NCBI GenBank assembly: GCA_964036665.1
Contig: OZ038526.1
Span: 14,508,001-14,572,000, forward strand
DNA from: Gordius sp. MW1
Taxonomy: Eukaryota; Nematomorpha; Gordioida; Gordea; Gordiidae
DNA: 64,000 nt
Direction: 5' to 3'
Part shown: positions 49,601-61,962 of the stretch, piece after piece
Position numbering within the stretch: position 1 is the stretch's first letter
How the letters are laid out: each line of letters begins with the position of its first letter
The notes under the pieces: generated by a model
Told to the model about the DNA's origin: nothing
Databases searched by the model: none
Seen by the model: only the letters and a program-made list of their open reading frames with translations
Translations under genes and position numbers: made by a program

Positions 49601-52600
49601 ACAAAAGACTACGTTTTATTGTTGCGATTAGTTTGTTGTATCGCAACGTGAGTGCTTAATTTTTGAAAACTGCTCTATGCGATCATGATTTCAAAGTAAT
49701 AGTTTTTAAATTCTGATAAATTTTTACTTGGGATCATAGAAACCACGTCTGAAAACGACAACTTTCATCGGATGAATACGGTTCAAAGAAAAATATGTGA
49801 AAAATTTTGAGGTAAAAATATTTATTTTTTTCGATTCTATGTGAAAGAGCATAAAAAAATATATAAAAGTAAGCCAATTTGAGAATCCTATTATCCTCGA
49901 TTGACTTCCGAAAAGAGGTTTTAAGCTGCGAGAACTATCATTTTGACAAAAGACAACGTTTTATTGTTGCGATTAGTTTGTTGTATCGCAACGTGAGTGC
50001 TTAATTTTTGAAAACTGCTCTATGCGATCATGATTTCAAAGTAATAGTTTTTAGATTCTGATAAATTTTTACTTGGGATCATAGAAACCACGTCTGACGA
50101 CAACTTTCATCGGATGAATACGGTTCAAAGAAAAATATGTGAAAAATTTTGAGGTAAAAATATTTCTTTTTTTCAATTCTATGTGAAAGAGCATGAAAAA
50201 ATATATAAAAATAAGCCAATTTGAGAATCCTATTATCCTCGATCGACTTCCGAAAAGAGGTTTTAAGCTGCGAGAACTATCATTATGACAAAAGACAACG
50301 TTTTATTGTTGCGATTAGTTTGTTGTATCGCAACGTGAGTGCTTAATTTTTGAAAACTGCTCTATGCGATCATGATTTCAAAGTAATAGTTTTTAAATTC
50401 TGATAAATTTTTACTTGGGATCATAGAAACCACGTCTGAAAACGACAACTTTCATCGGATGAATACGGTTCAAAGAAAAATATGTGAAAATTTTTGAGGT
50501 AAAATTTTTTATTTTTTGCGATTCTATGTGAAAGAGCATAAAAAAATATATAAAAGTAAGCCAATTTGAGAATCCTATTATCCTCGATTGACTTCCGAAA
50601 AGAGGTTTTAAGCTGCGAGAACTATCATTTTGACAAAAGACAACGTTTTATTGTTGCGATTAGTTTGTTGTATCGCAACGTGAGTGCTTAATTTTTGAAA
50701 ACTGCTCTATGCGATCATGATTTCAAAGTAATAGTTTTTAGATTCTGATAAATTTTTACTTGGGATCATAGAAACCACGTCTGAAAACGACAACTTTCAT
50801 CGGATGAATACGGTTCAAAGAAAAATATGTGAAAAATTTTCAGGTAAAATTTTTTATTTTTTGCGATTCTATGTGAAAGAGCATAAAAAAATATATAAAA
50901 ATAAGCCAATTTGAGAATTCTATTATCCTCGATTGACTTCCGAAAAGAGGTTTTAAGCTGCGAGAACTATCATTTTGACAAAAGACAACGTTTTATTGTT
51001 GCGATTAGTTTGTTGTATCGCAACGTGAGTGCTTAATTTTTGAAAACTGCTCTATGCGATCATGATTTCAAAGTAATAGTTTTTAGATTCTGATAAATTT
51101 TTACTTGGGATCATAGAAACCACGTCTGAAAACGACAACTTTCATCGGATGAATACGGTTCAAAGAAAAATATGTGAAATATTTTGAGGCAAAAATATTT
51201 ATTTTTTTTGATTCTATGTGAAAGAGCATGAAAAAATATATAAAAGTAAGCCAATTTGAGAATCCTATTATTTTCGATTGACTTCCGAAAAGAGGTTTTA
51301 AGCTGCGAGAACTATCATTTTGACAAAAGACAACGTTTTATTGTTGCGATTAGTTTGTTGTATCGCAACGTGAGTGCTTAATTTTTGAAAACTGCTCTAT
51401 GCGATCATGATTTCAAAGTAATGGTTTTTAGATTCTGATAAATTTTTACTTGGGATCATAGAAACCACGTCTGAAAACGACAACTTTCATCGGATGAATA
51501 CGGTTCAAAGAAAAATATGTGAAAAATTTTGAGGTAAAAATATTTATTTATTTTGATTCTATGTGAAAGAGCATGAAAAAATATATAAAACTAAGCCAAT
51601 TTGAGAATACTATTATCCTCGATTGACTTCCGAAAAAAGGTTTTAAGCTGCGAGAACTATCATTTTGACAAAAGACAACGTTTTATTGTTGCGATTAGTT
51701 TGTTGTATCGCAACGTGAGTGCTTAATTTTTGAAAACTGCTCTATGCGATCATGATTTCAAAGTAATAGTTTTTAGATTCTGATAAATTTTTACTTGGGA
51801 TCATAAAAACCACGTCTGAGAACGACAACTTTCATCGGATGAATACGATTCAAAGAAAAATATGTGAAAAATTTTGAGGTAAAAATATTTATTTTTTTCG
51901 ATTCTATGTGAAAGAGCATAAAAAAATATATAAAAGTAAGCCAATTTGAGAATCCTATTATCCTCGATTGACTTCCGAAAAGAGGTTTTAAGCTGCGAGA
52001 ACTATCATTTTGACAAAAGACTACGTTTTATTGTTGCGATTAGTTTGTTGTATCGCAACGTGAGTGCTTAATTTTTGAAAACTGCTCTATGCGATCATGA
52101 TTTCAAAGTAATAGTTTTTAAATTCTGATAAATTTTTACTTGGGATCATAGAAACCACGTCTGAAAACGACAACTTTCATCGGATGAATACGGTTCAAAG
52201 AAAAATATGTGAAATATTTTGAGGCAAAAATATTTATTTTTTTTTGATTCTATGTGAAAGAGCATGAAAAAATATATAAAAGTAAGCCAATTTGAGAATC
52301 CTAATATCCTCGATTGACTTCCGAAAAGAGGTTTTAAGCTGCGAGAACTATCATTTTGACAAAAGACAACGTTTTATTGTTGCGATTAGTTTGTTGTATC
52401 GCAACGTGAGTGCTTAATTTTTGAAAACTGCTCTATGCGATCATGATTTCAAAGTGATAGTTTTTAGATTCTGATAAATTTTTACTTGGGATCATAGAAA
52501 CCACGTCTGAAAACGACAACTTTCATCGGATGAATACGGTTCAAAGAAAAATATGTGAAAAATTTTGAGGTAAAAATATTTATTTATTTTGATTCTATGT

Positions 52601-53160
52601 GAAAGAGCATGAAAAAATATATAAAACTAAGCCAATTTGAGAATCCTATTATCCTCGATCGACTTCCGAAAAGAGGTTTTAAGCTGCGAGAACTATCATT
52701 TTGACAAAAGACAACGTTTTATTGTTGCGATTAGTTTGTTGTATCGCAACGTGAGTGCTTAATTTTTGAAAACTGCTCTATGCGATCATGATTTCAAAGT
52801 AATAGTTTTTAAATTCTGATAAATTTTTACTTGGGATCATAGAAACCACGTCTGAAAACGACAACTTTCATCGGATGAATACGGTTCAAAGAAAAATATG
52901 TGAAAATTTTTGAGGTAAAATTTTTTATTTTTTGCGATTCTATGTGAAAGAGCATAAAAAAATATATAAAAGTAAGCCAATTTGAGAATCCTATTATCCT
53001 CGATTGACTTCCGAAAAGAGGTTTTAAGCTGCGAGAACTATCATTTTGACAAAAGACAACGTTTTATTGTTGCGATTAGTTTGTTGTATCGCAACGTGAG
53101 TGCTTAATTTTTGAAAACTGCTCTATGCGATCATGATTTCAAAGTAATAGTTTTTAGATT
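46601..53160. repeat. 18-monomer unit, copy 2, with one extra monomer (about 6.54 kb)
   Basis: Tandem copy of about 40,400-46,600. Markers lie 6,194-6,200 bp downstream up to about 50,230, and 6,539-6,540 bp downstream after 50,585, so one additional monomer has been gained. The two copies look nearly identical. Differences I noticed include a 6-bp loss near 46,821 (GAGGTTTGCGAG), GCTGATAGAAC near 47,511, CTTCCTTCGG near 48,383, TTTTCAGG near 50,838 and an additional T near 52,240. I did not compute an identity. Confidence 0.9.
50240..50585. repeat. Extra monomer inserted in the second 6.2-kb copy
   Basis: Between the monomer with TTTCTTTTTTTC (50,164) and the one with GAGAATTC (50,913) there is a monomer absent from copy 1. 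It is preceded by GATCGACTTCC and carries TTTTTAAATTCTG, GTGAAAATTTTTGAGG and ATTTTTTGCGATTC. The same combination is found in the monomer starting near 46,148 and its partner near 52,688, so its closest relative lies about 2.4 kb downstream or 4 kb upstream, not next door. The CATTATGAC change at 50,281 is private. Confidence 0.82.
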
Positions 53161-54376
53161 CTGATAAATTTTTACTTGGGATCATAGAAACCACGTCTGA
53201 AAACGACAACTTTCATCGGATGAATACGGTTCAAAGAAAAATATGTGAAAAATTTTGAGGTAAAATTTTTTATTTTTTGCGATTCTATGTGAAAGAGCAT
53301 AAAAAAATATATAAAAGTAAGCCAATTTGAGAATCCTATTATCCTCGATTGACTTCCGAAAAGAGGTTTTAAGCTGCGAGAACTATCATTTTGACAAAAG
53401 ACAACGTTTTATTGTTGCGATTAGTTTGTTGTATCGCAACGTGAGTGCTTAATTTTTGAAAACTGCTCTATGCGATCATGATTTCAAAGTAATAGTTTTT
53501 AGATTATGATAAATTTTTACTTGGGATCATAGAAACCACGTCTGAAAACGACAACTTTCATCGGATGAATACGGTTCAAAGAAAAATATGTGAAAAATTT
53601 TGAGGTAAAATTTTTTATTTTTTGCGATTCTATGTGAAAGAGCATAAAAAAATATATAAAAATAAGCCAATTTGAGAATCCTATTATCCTCGATTGACTT
53701 CCGAAAAGAGGTTTTAAGCTGCGAGAACTATCATTTTGACAAAAGATAACGTTTTATTGTTGCGATTAGTTTGTTGTATCGCAACGTGAGTGCTTAATTT
53801 TTGAAAACTGCTCTATGCGATCATGATTTCAAAGTAATAGTTTTTAGATTCTGATAAATTTTTACTTGGGATCATAGAAACCACGTCTGAAAACGACAAC
53901 TTTCATCGGATGAATACGGTTCAAAGAAAAATATGTGAAAAATTTTGAGGTAAAAATTTTTTTTTTTTTTTAATTCTATGTGAAAGAGCATGAAAAAATA
54001 TATAAAAGTAAGCCAATTTGAGAATCCTATTATCCTCGATTGAGTTCCGAAAAGAGGTTTTAAGCTGCGAGAACTATCATTTTGACAAAAGACAACGTTT
54101 TATTGTTGCGATTAGTTTGTTGTATCGCAACGTGAGTGCTTAATTTTTGAAAACTGCTCTATGCGATCATGATTTCAAAGTAATAGTTTTTAGATTCTGA
54201 TAAATTTTTACTTGGGATCATAGAAACCACGTCTGAAAACGACAACTTTCATCGGATGAATACGGTTCAAAGAAAAATATGTGAAGAATTTTGAGGTAAA
54301 AATATTTCTTTTTTTCAATTCTATGTGAAAGAGCATTAAAAAATATATAAAAGTAAGCCAATTTGAGAATCCTATT
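53161..54376. repeat. Linker monomers between duplicated blocks
   Basis: Three to four monomers related to those of the 6.2-kb unit but in a different order: two with ATTTTTTGCGATTC (53,271, 53,618), one with GATTATGAT near 53,503, one with a long T run, and one with TTTCTTTTTTTCAATTC (54,306) and GCATTAAAAAAT (54,334). The run of 15 T at about 53,957-53,971 is the longest homopolymer I noticed in the window. GAGTTCCG at 54,043 replaces GACTTCCG. Confidence 0.7.
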
Positions 54377-55740
54377 ATTTTCGATTGACTTCCGAAAAGA
54401 GGTTTTAAGCTGCGAGAACTATCATTTTGACAAAAGACAACGTTTTATTGTTGCGATTAGTTTGTTGTATCGCAACGTGAGTGCTTAATTTTTGAAAACT
54501 GCTCTATGCGATCATGATTTCAAAGTAATGGTTTTTAGATTCTGATAAATTTTTACTTGGGATCATAGAAACCACGTCTGAAAACGACAACTTTCATCGG
54601 ATGAATACGGTTCAAAGAAAAATATGTGAAAAATTTTGAGGTAAAAATATTTATTTATTTTGATTCTATGTGAAAGAGCATGAAAAAATATATAAAACTA
54701 AGCCAATTTGAGAATCCTATTATCCTCGATTGACTTCCGAAAAAAGGTTTTAAGCTGCGAGAACTATCATTTTGACAAAAGACAACGTTTTATTGTTGCG
54801 ATTAGTTTGTTGTATCGCAACGTGAGTGCTTAATTTTTGAAAACTGCTCTATGCGATCATGATTTCAAAGTAATAGTTTTTAGATTCTGATAAATTTTTA
54901 CTTGGGATCATAAAAACCACGTCTGAGAACGACAACTTTCATCGGATGAATACGATTCAAAGAAAAATATGTGAAAAATTTTGAGGTAAAAATATTTATT
55001 TTTTTCGATTCTATGTGAAAGAGCATAAAAAAATATATAAAAGTAAGCCAATTTGAGAATCCTATTATCCTCGATTGACTTCCGAAAAGAGGTTTTAAGC
55101 TGCGAGAACTATCATTTTGACAAAAGACTACGTTTTATTGTTGCGATTAGTTTGTTGTATCGCAACGTGAGTGCTTAATTTTTGAAAACTGCTCTCTGCG
55201 ATCATGATTTCAAAGTAATAGTTTTTAAATTCTGATAAATTTTTACTTGGGATCATAGAAACCACGTCTGAAAACGACAACTTTCATCGGATGAATACGG
55301 TTCAAAGAAAAATATGTGAAATATTTTGAGGCAAAAATATTTATTTTTTTTGATTCTATGTGAAAGAGCATGAAAAAATATATAAAAGTAAGCCAATTTG
55401 AGAATCCTAATATCCTCGATTGACTTCCGAAAAGAGGTTTTAAGCTGCGAGAACTATCATTTTGACAAAAGACAACGTTTTATTGTTGCGATTAGTTTGT
55501 TGTATCGCAACGTGAGTGCTTAATTTTTGAAAACTGCTCTATGCGATCATGATTTCAAAGTAATGGTTTTTAGATTCTGATAAATTTTTACTTGGGATCA
55601 TAGAAACCACGTCTGAAAACGACAACTTTCATCGGATGAATACGGTTCAAAGAAAAATATGTGAAAAATTTTGAGGTAAAAATATTTATTTATTTTGATT
55701 CTATGTGAAAGAGCATGAAAAAATATATAAAACTAAGCCA
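54377..55740. repeat. Third, partial copy of the 6.2-kb unit (four monomers)
   Basis: This stretch matches about 44,731-46,094 at a constant offset of 9,646 bp (28 monomers). Shared markers in order are ATTTTCGATT, TAATGGTTTTT, TATTTATTTTGATTC, AAAACTAAGCC, CCGAAAAAAGG, CATAAAAACCACG, CTGAGAACG, ACGATTCAAAG, GACTACG, TTTTTAAATTC, GTGAAATATTTTG and CTAATATCC. After 55,740 the match breaks, because the GATCGACTTCC that follows in copy 1 is absent. Confidence 0.87.
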
Positions 55741-58186
55741 ATTTGAGAATCCTATTATCCTCGATTGACTTCCGAAAAGAGGTTTTAAGCTGCGAGAACT
55801 ATCATTTTTACAAAAGACAACGTTTTATTGTTGCGATTAGTTTGTTGTATCGCAACGTGAGTGCTTCATTTTTGAAAACTGCTCTATGCGATCATGATTT
55901 CAAAGTAATAGTTTTTAGATTCTGATAAATTAGAAACCACGTCTGAAAACGACAACTTTCATCGGATGAATACGGTTCAAAGAAAAATATGTGAAGAATT
56001 TTGAGGTAAAAATATTTATTTTTTTCGATTATATGTGAAAGAGCATGAAAAAATATATAAAAGTAAGCCAATTTGAGAATCCTATTATTCTCGATTGACT
56101 TCCGAAAAGAGGTTTTAAGCTGCGAGAACTATCATTTTGACAAAAGACAACGTTTTATTGTTGCGATTAGTTATCGCAACGTGAGTGCTTAATTTTTGAA
56201 AACTGCTCTATGCGATCATGATTTCAAAGTAATAGATTTTAGATTCTGATAAATTTTTACTTGGGATCATAGAAACCACGTCTGAAAACGACAACTTTCA
56301 TCGGATGAATACGGTTCAAAGAAAAATATTTGAAAAATTTTGAGGTAAAAATATTTATTTTTTTCGATTCTATGTGAAAGAGCATATAAAAATATATAAG
56401 AGTAAGCCAATTTGAGAATCCTATTATCCTCGATCGACTTCCGAAAAGAGGTTTTAAGCTGCGAGAACTATCATTTTGACAAAAGACAACGTTTTATTGT
56501 TGCGATTAGTTTGTTGTATCGCAACGTGAGTGCTTAATTTTTGAAAACTGCTCTATGCGATCATGATTTCAAAGTAAGTTTTTAAATTCTGATAAATTTT
56601 TACTTGGGATCATAGAAACCACGTCTGAAAACGACAACTTTCATCGGATGAATACGGTTCAAAGAAAAATATGTGAAAATTTTTGAGGTAAAATTTTTTA
56701 TTTTTTGCGATTCTATGTGAAAGAGCATGAAAAAATCTATAAAAGTAAGCCAATTTGAGAATCCTATTATCCTCGATTTACTTCCGAAAAGAGGTTTTAA
56801 GCTGCGAGAACTATCATTTTGACAAAAGACAACGTTTTATTGTTGCGATTAGTTTGTTGTATCGCAACGTGAGTGCTTAATTTTTGAAAACTGCTCTATG
56901 CGATCATGATTTCAAAGTAATAGTTTTTAGATTCTGATAAATTTTTACTTGGGATCATAGAAACCACGTCTGAAAACGACAACTTTTATCGGATGAATAC
57001 GGTTCAAAGAAAAATATGTGAAGAATTTTGAGGTAAAAATATTTATTTTTTTCGATTCTATGTGAAAGAGCATGAAAAAATATATAAAAGTAAGCCAATT
57101 TGAGAATCCTATTATCCTCGATTGACTTCCGAAAAGAGGTTTTAAGCTGCGAGAACTATCATTTTGACAAAAGACAACGTTTTATTGTTGCGATTAGTTT
57201 GTTGTATCGCAACGTGATTGCTTAATTTTTGAAAACTGCTCTATGCGATCATGATTTCAAAGTAATAGTTTTTAGATTGTGATAAATATTTACTTGGGAT
57301 CATAGAAACCACGTCTGAAAACGACAACTTCCATCGGATGAATACGGTTAAAAGAAAATTATGTGAAAAATTTTGAGGTAAAAATATTTATTTTTTTCGA
57401 TTCTATGTGAAAGAGCATAAAAAAATATATAAAAGTAAGCCAATTTGAGAATCCTATTATCCTCGATTGACTTCCGAAAAGAGGTTTTAAGCTGCGAGAA
57501 CTATCATTTTGACAAAAGACAACGTTTTATTGTTGCGATTAGTTTGTTGTATCGCAACGTGAGTGCTTAATTTTTGAAAACTGCTCTATGCGATTATGAT
57601 TTCAAAGTAATAGTTTTTAGATTCTGATAAATTTTTACTTGGGATCATAGAAACCACGTCCGAAAACGACAACTTTCATCGGATGAACACGGTTCAAAGA
57701 AAAATATGTGAAAAATTTTGAGGCAAAAATATTTGTTTTTTTTGATTCTATGTGAAAGAGCATGAAAAAATATATAAAAGTAAGCCAATTTGAGAATCCT
57801 ATTATCCTCGATTGACTTCCGAAAAGAGGTTTTAAGCTGCGAGAACTATCATTTTGACACAAAGACAACGTTTTATTGTTGCGATTAGTTTGTTGTATCG
57901 CAACGTGAGTGCTTAATTTTTGAAAACTGCTCTATGCGATCATGATTTCAAAGTAATAGTTTTTAGATTTTTATAAATTTTTACTTGGGATCATAGAAAC
58001 CACGTCTGAAAACGACAACTTTCATCGGATGAATACGGTTCAAAGAAAAATATGTGAGAAATTTTGAGGTAAAAATATTTATTTTTTTCGATTCTATGTG
58101 AAAGAGCATTAAAAAATATATAAAAGTAAGCCAATTTGAGAATCCTATTATCCTCGATTGACTTCCGAAAAGAGGTTTTAAGCTGC
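55741..58186. repeat. Mixed monomer domain
   Basis: About seven monomers with private changes. At 55,930 a 15-bp deletion joins GATAAAT to TAGAAACC. Near 56,170 a 6-bp deletion (GATTAGTTATCGC) shortens the spacer of the inverted repeat. Near 56,385 GCATATAAAAATATATAAGAG appears for the first time; this form becomes regular after 59 kb. A gamma-like monomer lies at about 57,150-57,494, with GATTGTGATAAATATTTAC. The monomer at about 57,840 has GACACAAAGAC. Confidence 0.75.
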
Positions 58187-58527
58187 GAGAACTATCATTT
58201 TGACAAAAGACAACGTTTTATTGTTGCGATTAGTATGTTGTATCGCAACGTGAGTGCTTAATGTTTGAAAACTGCTCTTTGCTATCATGATTTCAAAGTA
58301 ATTGTTTTCTGATTCTGATAAAATTTTACTTTTTATCATGGAAATCACGTCTTAAAACGACAACTTTCATCGGATGAATACGGTTGAAAGGAAAAATGTG
58401 AAAATTTTGAGGTAAAAAAATTTCTTTTTTGTTATTTTCTGTGAAAGAGCTTAAAAATATATGTAAAAAAGCCAATTTGAGAATCCTATTATCCTCGATT
58501 CGCTCCCGAAAAGAAGTTTTAAGCTGC
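58187..58527. repeat. Diverged Z monomer, copy 1
   Basis: A 341-bp monomer much more diverged than any seen before it. It has AGTATGTTG, CTTAATGTTTG, CTCTTTGCTATC, TAATTGTTTTCTG, TACTTTTTATCATGG, ATCACGTCTTAAAAC, GTTGAAAGG, TTTCTTTTTTGTTATTTTC and GAGCTTAAAAATATATG. It lacks the TATATAAAAG motif. The changes run on into the next monomer (GATTCGCTCCCG, AAGAAGTTTT, AAAATTATC, AGAGAACG, ATTGGTGCG), suggesting the diverged tract ends near 58,566. The inverted repeat is intact in this monomer. Confidence 0.87.
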
Positions 58528-59215
58528 GAAAATTATCATTTTGACAAAAGAGAACGTTTTATTGGTGCGATTAGTTTGTTGTATCGCAACGTGAGTGCTT
58601 AATTTTTGAAAACTGCTCTATGCGATCATGATTTCAAAGTAATAGTTTTTAGATTCTGATAAATTTTTACTTGGGATCATAGAAACCACGTCTGAAAACG
58701 ACAATTTTCATCGGATGAATACGGTTCAAAGAAAAATATGTGAAAAATTTTGAGGTAAAAATATTTATTTTTTTCGATTCTATGTGAAAGAGCATGAAAA
58801 ACTATATAAAAGTAAGCCAATTTGAGAATCCTATTATGCTCGATTGACTTCCGAAAAGAGGTTTTAAGCTGCGAGAACTATCATTTGACAAAAGACAACG
58901 ATTTATTGTTGCGATTAGTTTGTTGTATCGCAACGTGAGTGCTTAATTTTTGAAAACTGCTCTATGCGATCATGATTTCAAAGTAATAGTTTTTAGATTC
59001 TGATAAATATTTACTTGGGATCATAGAAACCACGTCTGAAAACGACAACTTCCATCGGATGAATACGGTTAAAAGAAAATTATGTGAAAAATTTTGAGGT
59101 AAAAATATTTTTTTTTTTGATTCTATGTGAAAGAGCATAAAAAAATATATAAAAGTAAGCCAATTTGAGAATCCTATTATCCTCGATTGAGTTCCGAAAA
59201 GAGGTTTTAAGCTGC
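58528..59215. repeat. Two monomers between Z copy 1 and the eight-monomer HOR
   Basis: The first begins with the tail of the diverged tract and then becomes consensus-like from about 58,570, with ACTATATAAAAG near 58,801 and ATGCTCG near 58,836. The second is gamma-like in its middle (AATATTTACTTGGG, ACTTCCATC, GGTTAAAAG, GAAAATTATG), with an altered T tract (TATTTTTTTTTTTG) near 59,107 and GAGTTCCG near 59,190. Confidence 0.7.
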
Positions 59216-60248
59216 GAGAACTATCATTTTGACAAAAGACAACGTTTTATTGTTGCGATTAGTTTGTTGTATCGCAACGTGAGTGCTTAATTTTTGAAAA
59301 CTGCTCTATGCGATCATGATTTCAAAGTAATAGTTTTTAGATTCTGATAAATTTTTACTTGGGATCATAGAAACCACGTCTGAAAACGACAACTTTCATC
59401 GGATGAATCGGGTTCAAAGAAAAATATGTGAAAATTTTTGAGGCAAAAATATTTATTTTTTTCGATTCTATGTGAAAGAGCATATAAAAATATATAAGAG
59501 TAAGCCAATTTGAGAATCCTATTATCCTCGATTGACTTCCGAAAAGAGGTTTTAAGCTGCGAGAACTATCATTTTGACAAAAGACAACGTTTTATTGTTG
59601 CGATTAGTTTGTTGTATCGCAACGTGAGTGCTTAATTTTTGAAAACTGCTCTATGCAATCATGATTTCAAAGTAATAGTTTTTAGATTTTGATAAATTTT
59701 TACTTGGGATCATAGAAACCACGTCTGAAAACGACAACTTTCATCGGATGAATACGGTTCAAAGAAAAATATGTAAAAAATTTTGAGGAAAAAATATTTA
59801 TTTTTTTTGATTCTATGTGAAAGAGCATGAAAAAATATATAAAACTAAGCCAATTTGAGAATCCTATTATCCTCGATTGACTTCCGAAAAGAGGTTTTAA
59901 GCTGCGAGAACTATCATTTTACAAAAGACAACGTTTTATTGTTGCGATTAGTTTGTTGTATCGCAACGTGAGTGCTTAATTTTTGAAAACTGCTCTATGC
60001 GATCATGATTTCAAAGTAATAGTTTTTCAATTCTGATTAATTTTTACTTGGGATCATAGAAACCACGTCTGAAAACGACAACTTTCATCGGATGAATACG
60101 GTTCAAAGAAAAATATGTTAAAATTTTGAGGTAAAATTTTTTATTTTTTTCGATTCTATGTGAAAGAGCATAAAAAAATATATAAAAGTAAGCCAATTTG
60201 AGAATCCTATTATCCTCGATTGACTTCCGAAAAGAGGTTTTAAGCTGC

Positions 60249-60592
60249 GAGAACTATCATTTTGACAAAAGACAACGTTTTATTGTTGCGATTAGTATGT
60301 TGTATCGCAACGTGAGTGCTTAATGTTTGAAAACTGCTCTTTGCTATCATGATTTCAAAGTAATTGTTTTCTGATTCTGATAAATTTTTACTTGGGATCA
60401 TAGAAACCACGTCTGAAAACGACAACTTTCATCGGATGAATACGGTTGAAAGGAAAAATGTGAAAATTTTTGAGGCAAAAATATTTATTTTTTTCGATTC
60501 TATGTGAAAGAGCATATAAAAATATATAAGAGTAAGCCAATTTGAGAATCCTATTATCCTCGATTGACTTCCGAAAAGAGGTTTTAAGCTGC
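60249..60592. repeat. Z/standard chimeric monomer (m4)
   Basis: The first part is Z (AGTATGTTG, CTTAATGTTTG, CTCTTTGCTATC, TAATTGTTTTCTG). From about 60,380 to 60,425 it is standard (TTTTTACTTGGGATCATAG, CACGTCTGAAAACG). Then come Z markers again (GTTGAAAGG, AAAAATGTGAAAA near 60,447-60,466), followed by the form GAGGCAAAAAT and GCATATAAAAATATATAAGAG. The mosaic of Z, standard and Z within one monomer is best explained by a short conversion tract. An identical-looking mosaic recurs at 62,653-62,996. Confidence 0.85.
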
Positions 60593-61621
60593 GAGAACTA
60601 TCATTTTGACAAAAGACAACGTTTTATTGTTGCGATTAGTTTGTTGTATCGCAACGTGAATGCTTAATTTTTGAAAACTGCTCTATGCAATCATGATTTC
60701 AAAGTAATAGTTTTTAGATTTTGATAAATTTATACTTGGGATCATAGAAACCACGTCTGAAAACGACAACTTTCATCGGATGAATACGGTTCAAAGAAAA
60801 ATATGTGAAAAATTTTGAGGCAAAAATATTTATTTTTTTTGATTCTATGTGAAAGAGCATGAAAAAATATATAAAACTAAGCCAATTTGAGAATCCTATT
60901 ATCCTCGATTGACTTCCGAAAAGAGGTTTTAAGCTGCGAGAACTATCATTTTACAAAAGACAACGTTTTATTGTTGCGATTAGTTTGTTGTATCGCAACG
61001 TGAGTGCTTAATTTTTGAAAACTGCTCTATGCGATCATGATTTCAAAGTAATAGTTTTTCAATTCTGATTAATTTTTACTTGGGATCATAGAAACCACGT
61101 CTGAAAACGACAACTTTCATCGGATGAATACGGTTCAAAGAAAAATATGTGAAATTTTGAGGTAAAATTTTTTATTTTTTTCGATTCTATGTGAAAGAGC
61201 ATAAAAAAATATATAAAAGTAAGCCAATTTGAGAATCCTATTATCCTCGATTGACTTCCGAAAAGAGGTTTTAAGCTGCGAGAACTATCATTTTACAAAA
61301 GACAACGTTTTATTGTTGCGATTAGTTTGTTGTATCGCAACGTGAGTGCTTAATTTTTGAAAACTGCTCTATGCGATCATGATTTCAAAGTAATAGTTTT
61401 TCAATTCTGATTAATTTTTACTTGGGATCATAGAAACCACGTCTGAAAACGACAACTTTCATCGGATGAATACGGTTCAAAGAAAAATATGTGAAATTTT
61501 GAGGTAAAATTTTTTATTTTTTTCGATTCTATGTGAAAGAGCATAAAAAAATATATAAAAGTAAGCCAATTTGAGAATCCTATTATCCTCGATTGACTTC
61601 CGAAAAGAGGTTTTAAGCTGC

Positions 61622-61962
61622 GAGAACTATCATTTTGACAAAAGACAACGTTTTATTGTTGCGATTAGTATGTTGTATCGCAACGTGAGTGCTTAATGTT
61701 TGAAAACTGCTCTTTGCTATCATGATTTCAAAGTAATTGTTTTCTGATTCTGATAAAATTTTACTTTTTATCATGGAAATCACGTCTTAAAACGACAACT
61801 TTCATCGGATGAATACGGTTGAAAGGAAAAATGTGAAAATTTTGAGGTAAAAAAATTTCTTTTTTGTTATTTTCTGTGAAAGAGCTTAAAAATATATGTA
61901 AAAAAGCCAATTTGAGAATCCTATTATCCTCGATTGACTTCCGAAAAGAGGTTTTAAGCTGC
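61622..61962. repeat. Diverged Z monomer, copy 2
   Basis: A 341-bp monomer with all the internal Z markers of the copy at 58,187 (TACTTTTTATCATGG, ACGTCTTAAAAC, GTTATTTTC, GAGCTTAAAAATATATG). Its 3' end differs: after CTATTATCCTC it returns to standard GATTGACTTCCG, whereas copies 1 and 3 have GATTCGC. Confidence 0.87.

Larger units (their letters stand above)
59216..61962. repeat. Eight-monomer HOR containing Z classes (2,747 bp)
   Basis: Order: m1 with GAATCGGG and GCATATAAAAATATATAAGAG; m2 (from 59,560) with GCAATCATG, GATTTTGAT and AAAACTAAGCC; m3 (from 59,904) with CATTTTACAAAAG and TTTTTCAATTCTGATTAA; m4 (60,249-60,592), a Z chimera; m5 (60,593-60,937) with GTGAATGC and GCAATCATG; m6 (60,938-61,279) and m7 (61,280-61,621), near-identical copies with CATTTTACAAAAG and GTGAAATTTTGAGG; m8 (61,622-61,962), a full Z monomer. 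m1 recurs 2,747 bp later, at 61,963. Confidence 0.85.
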
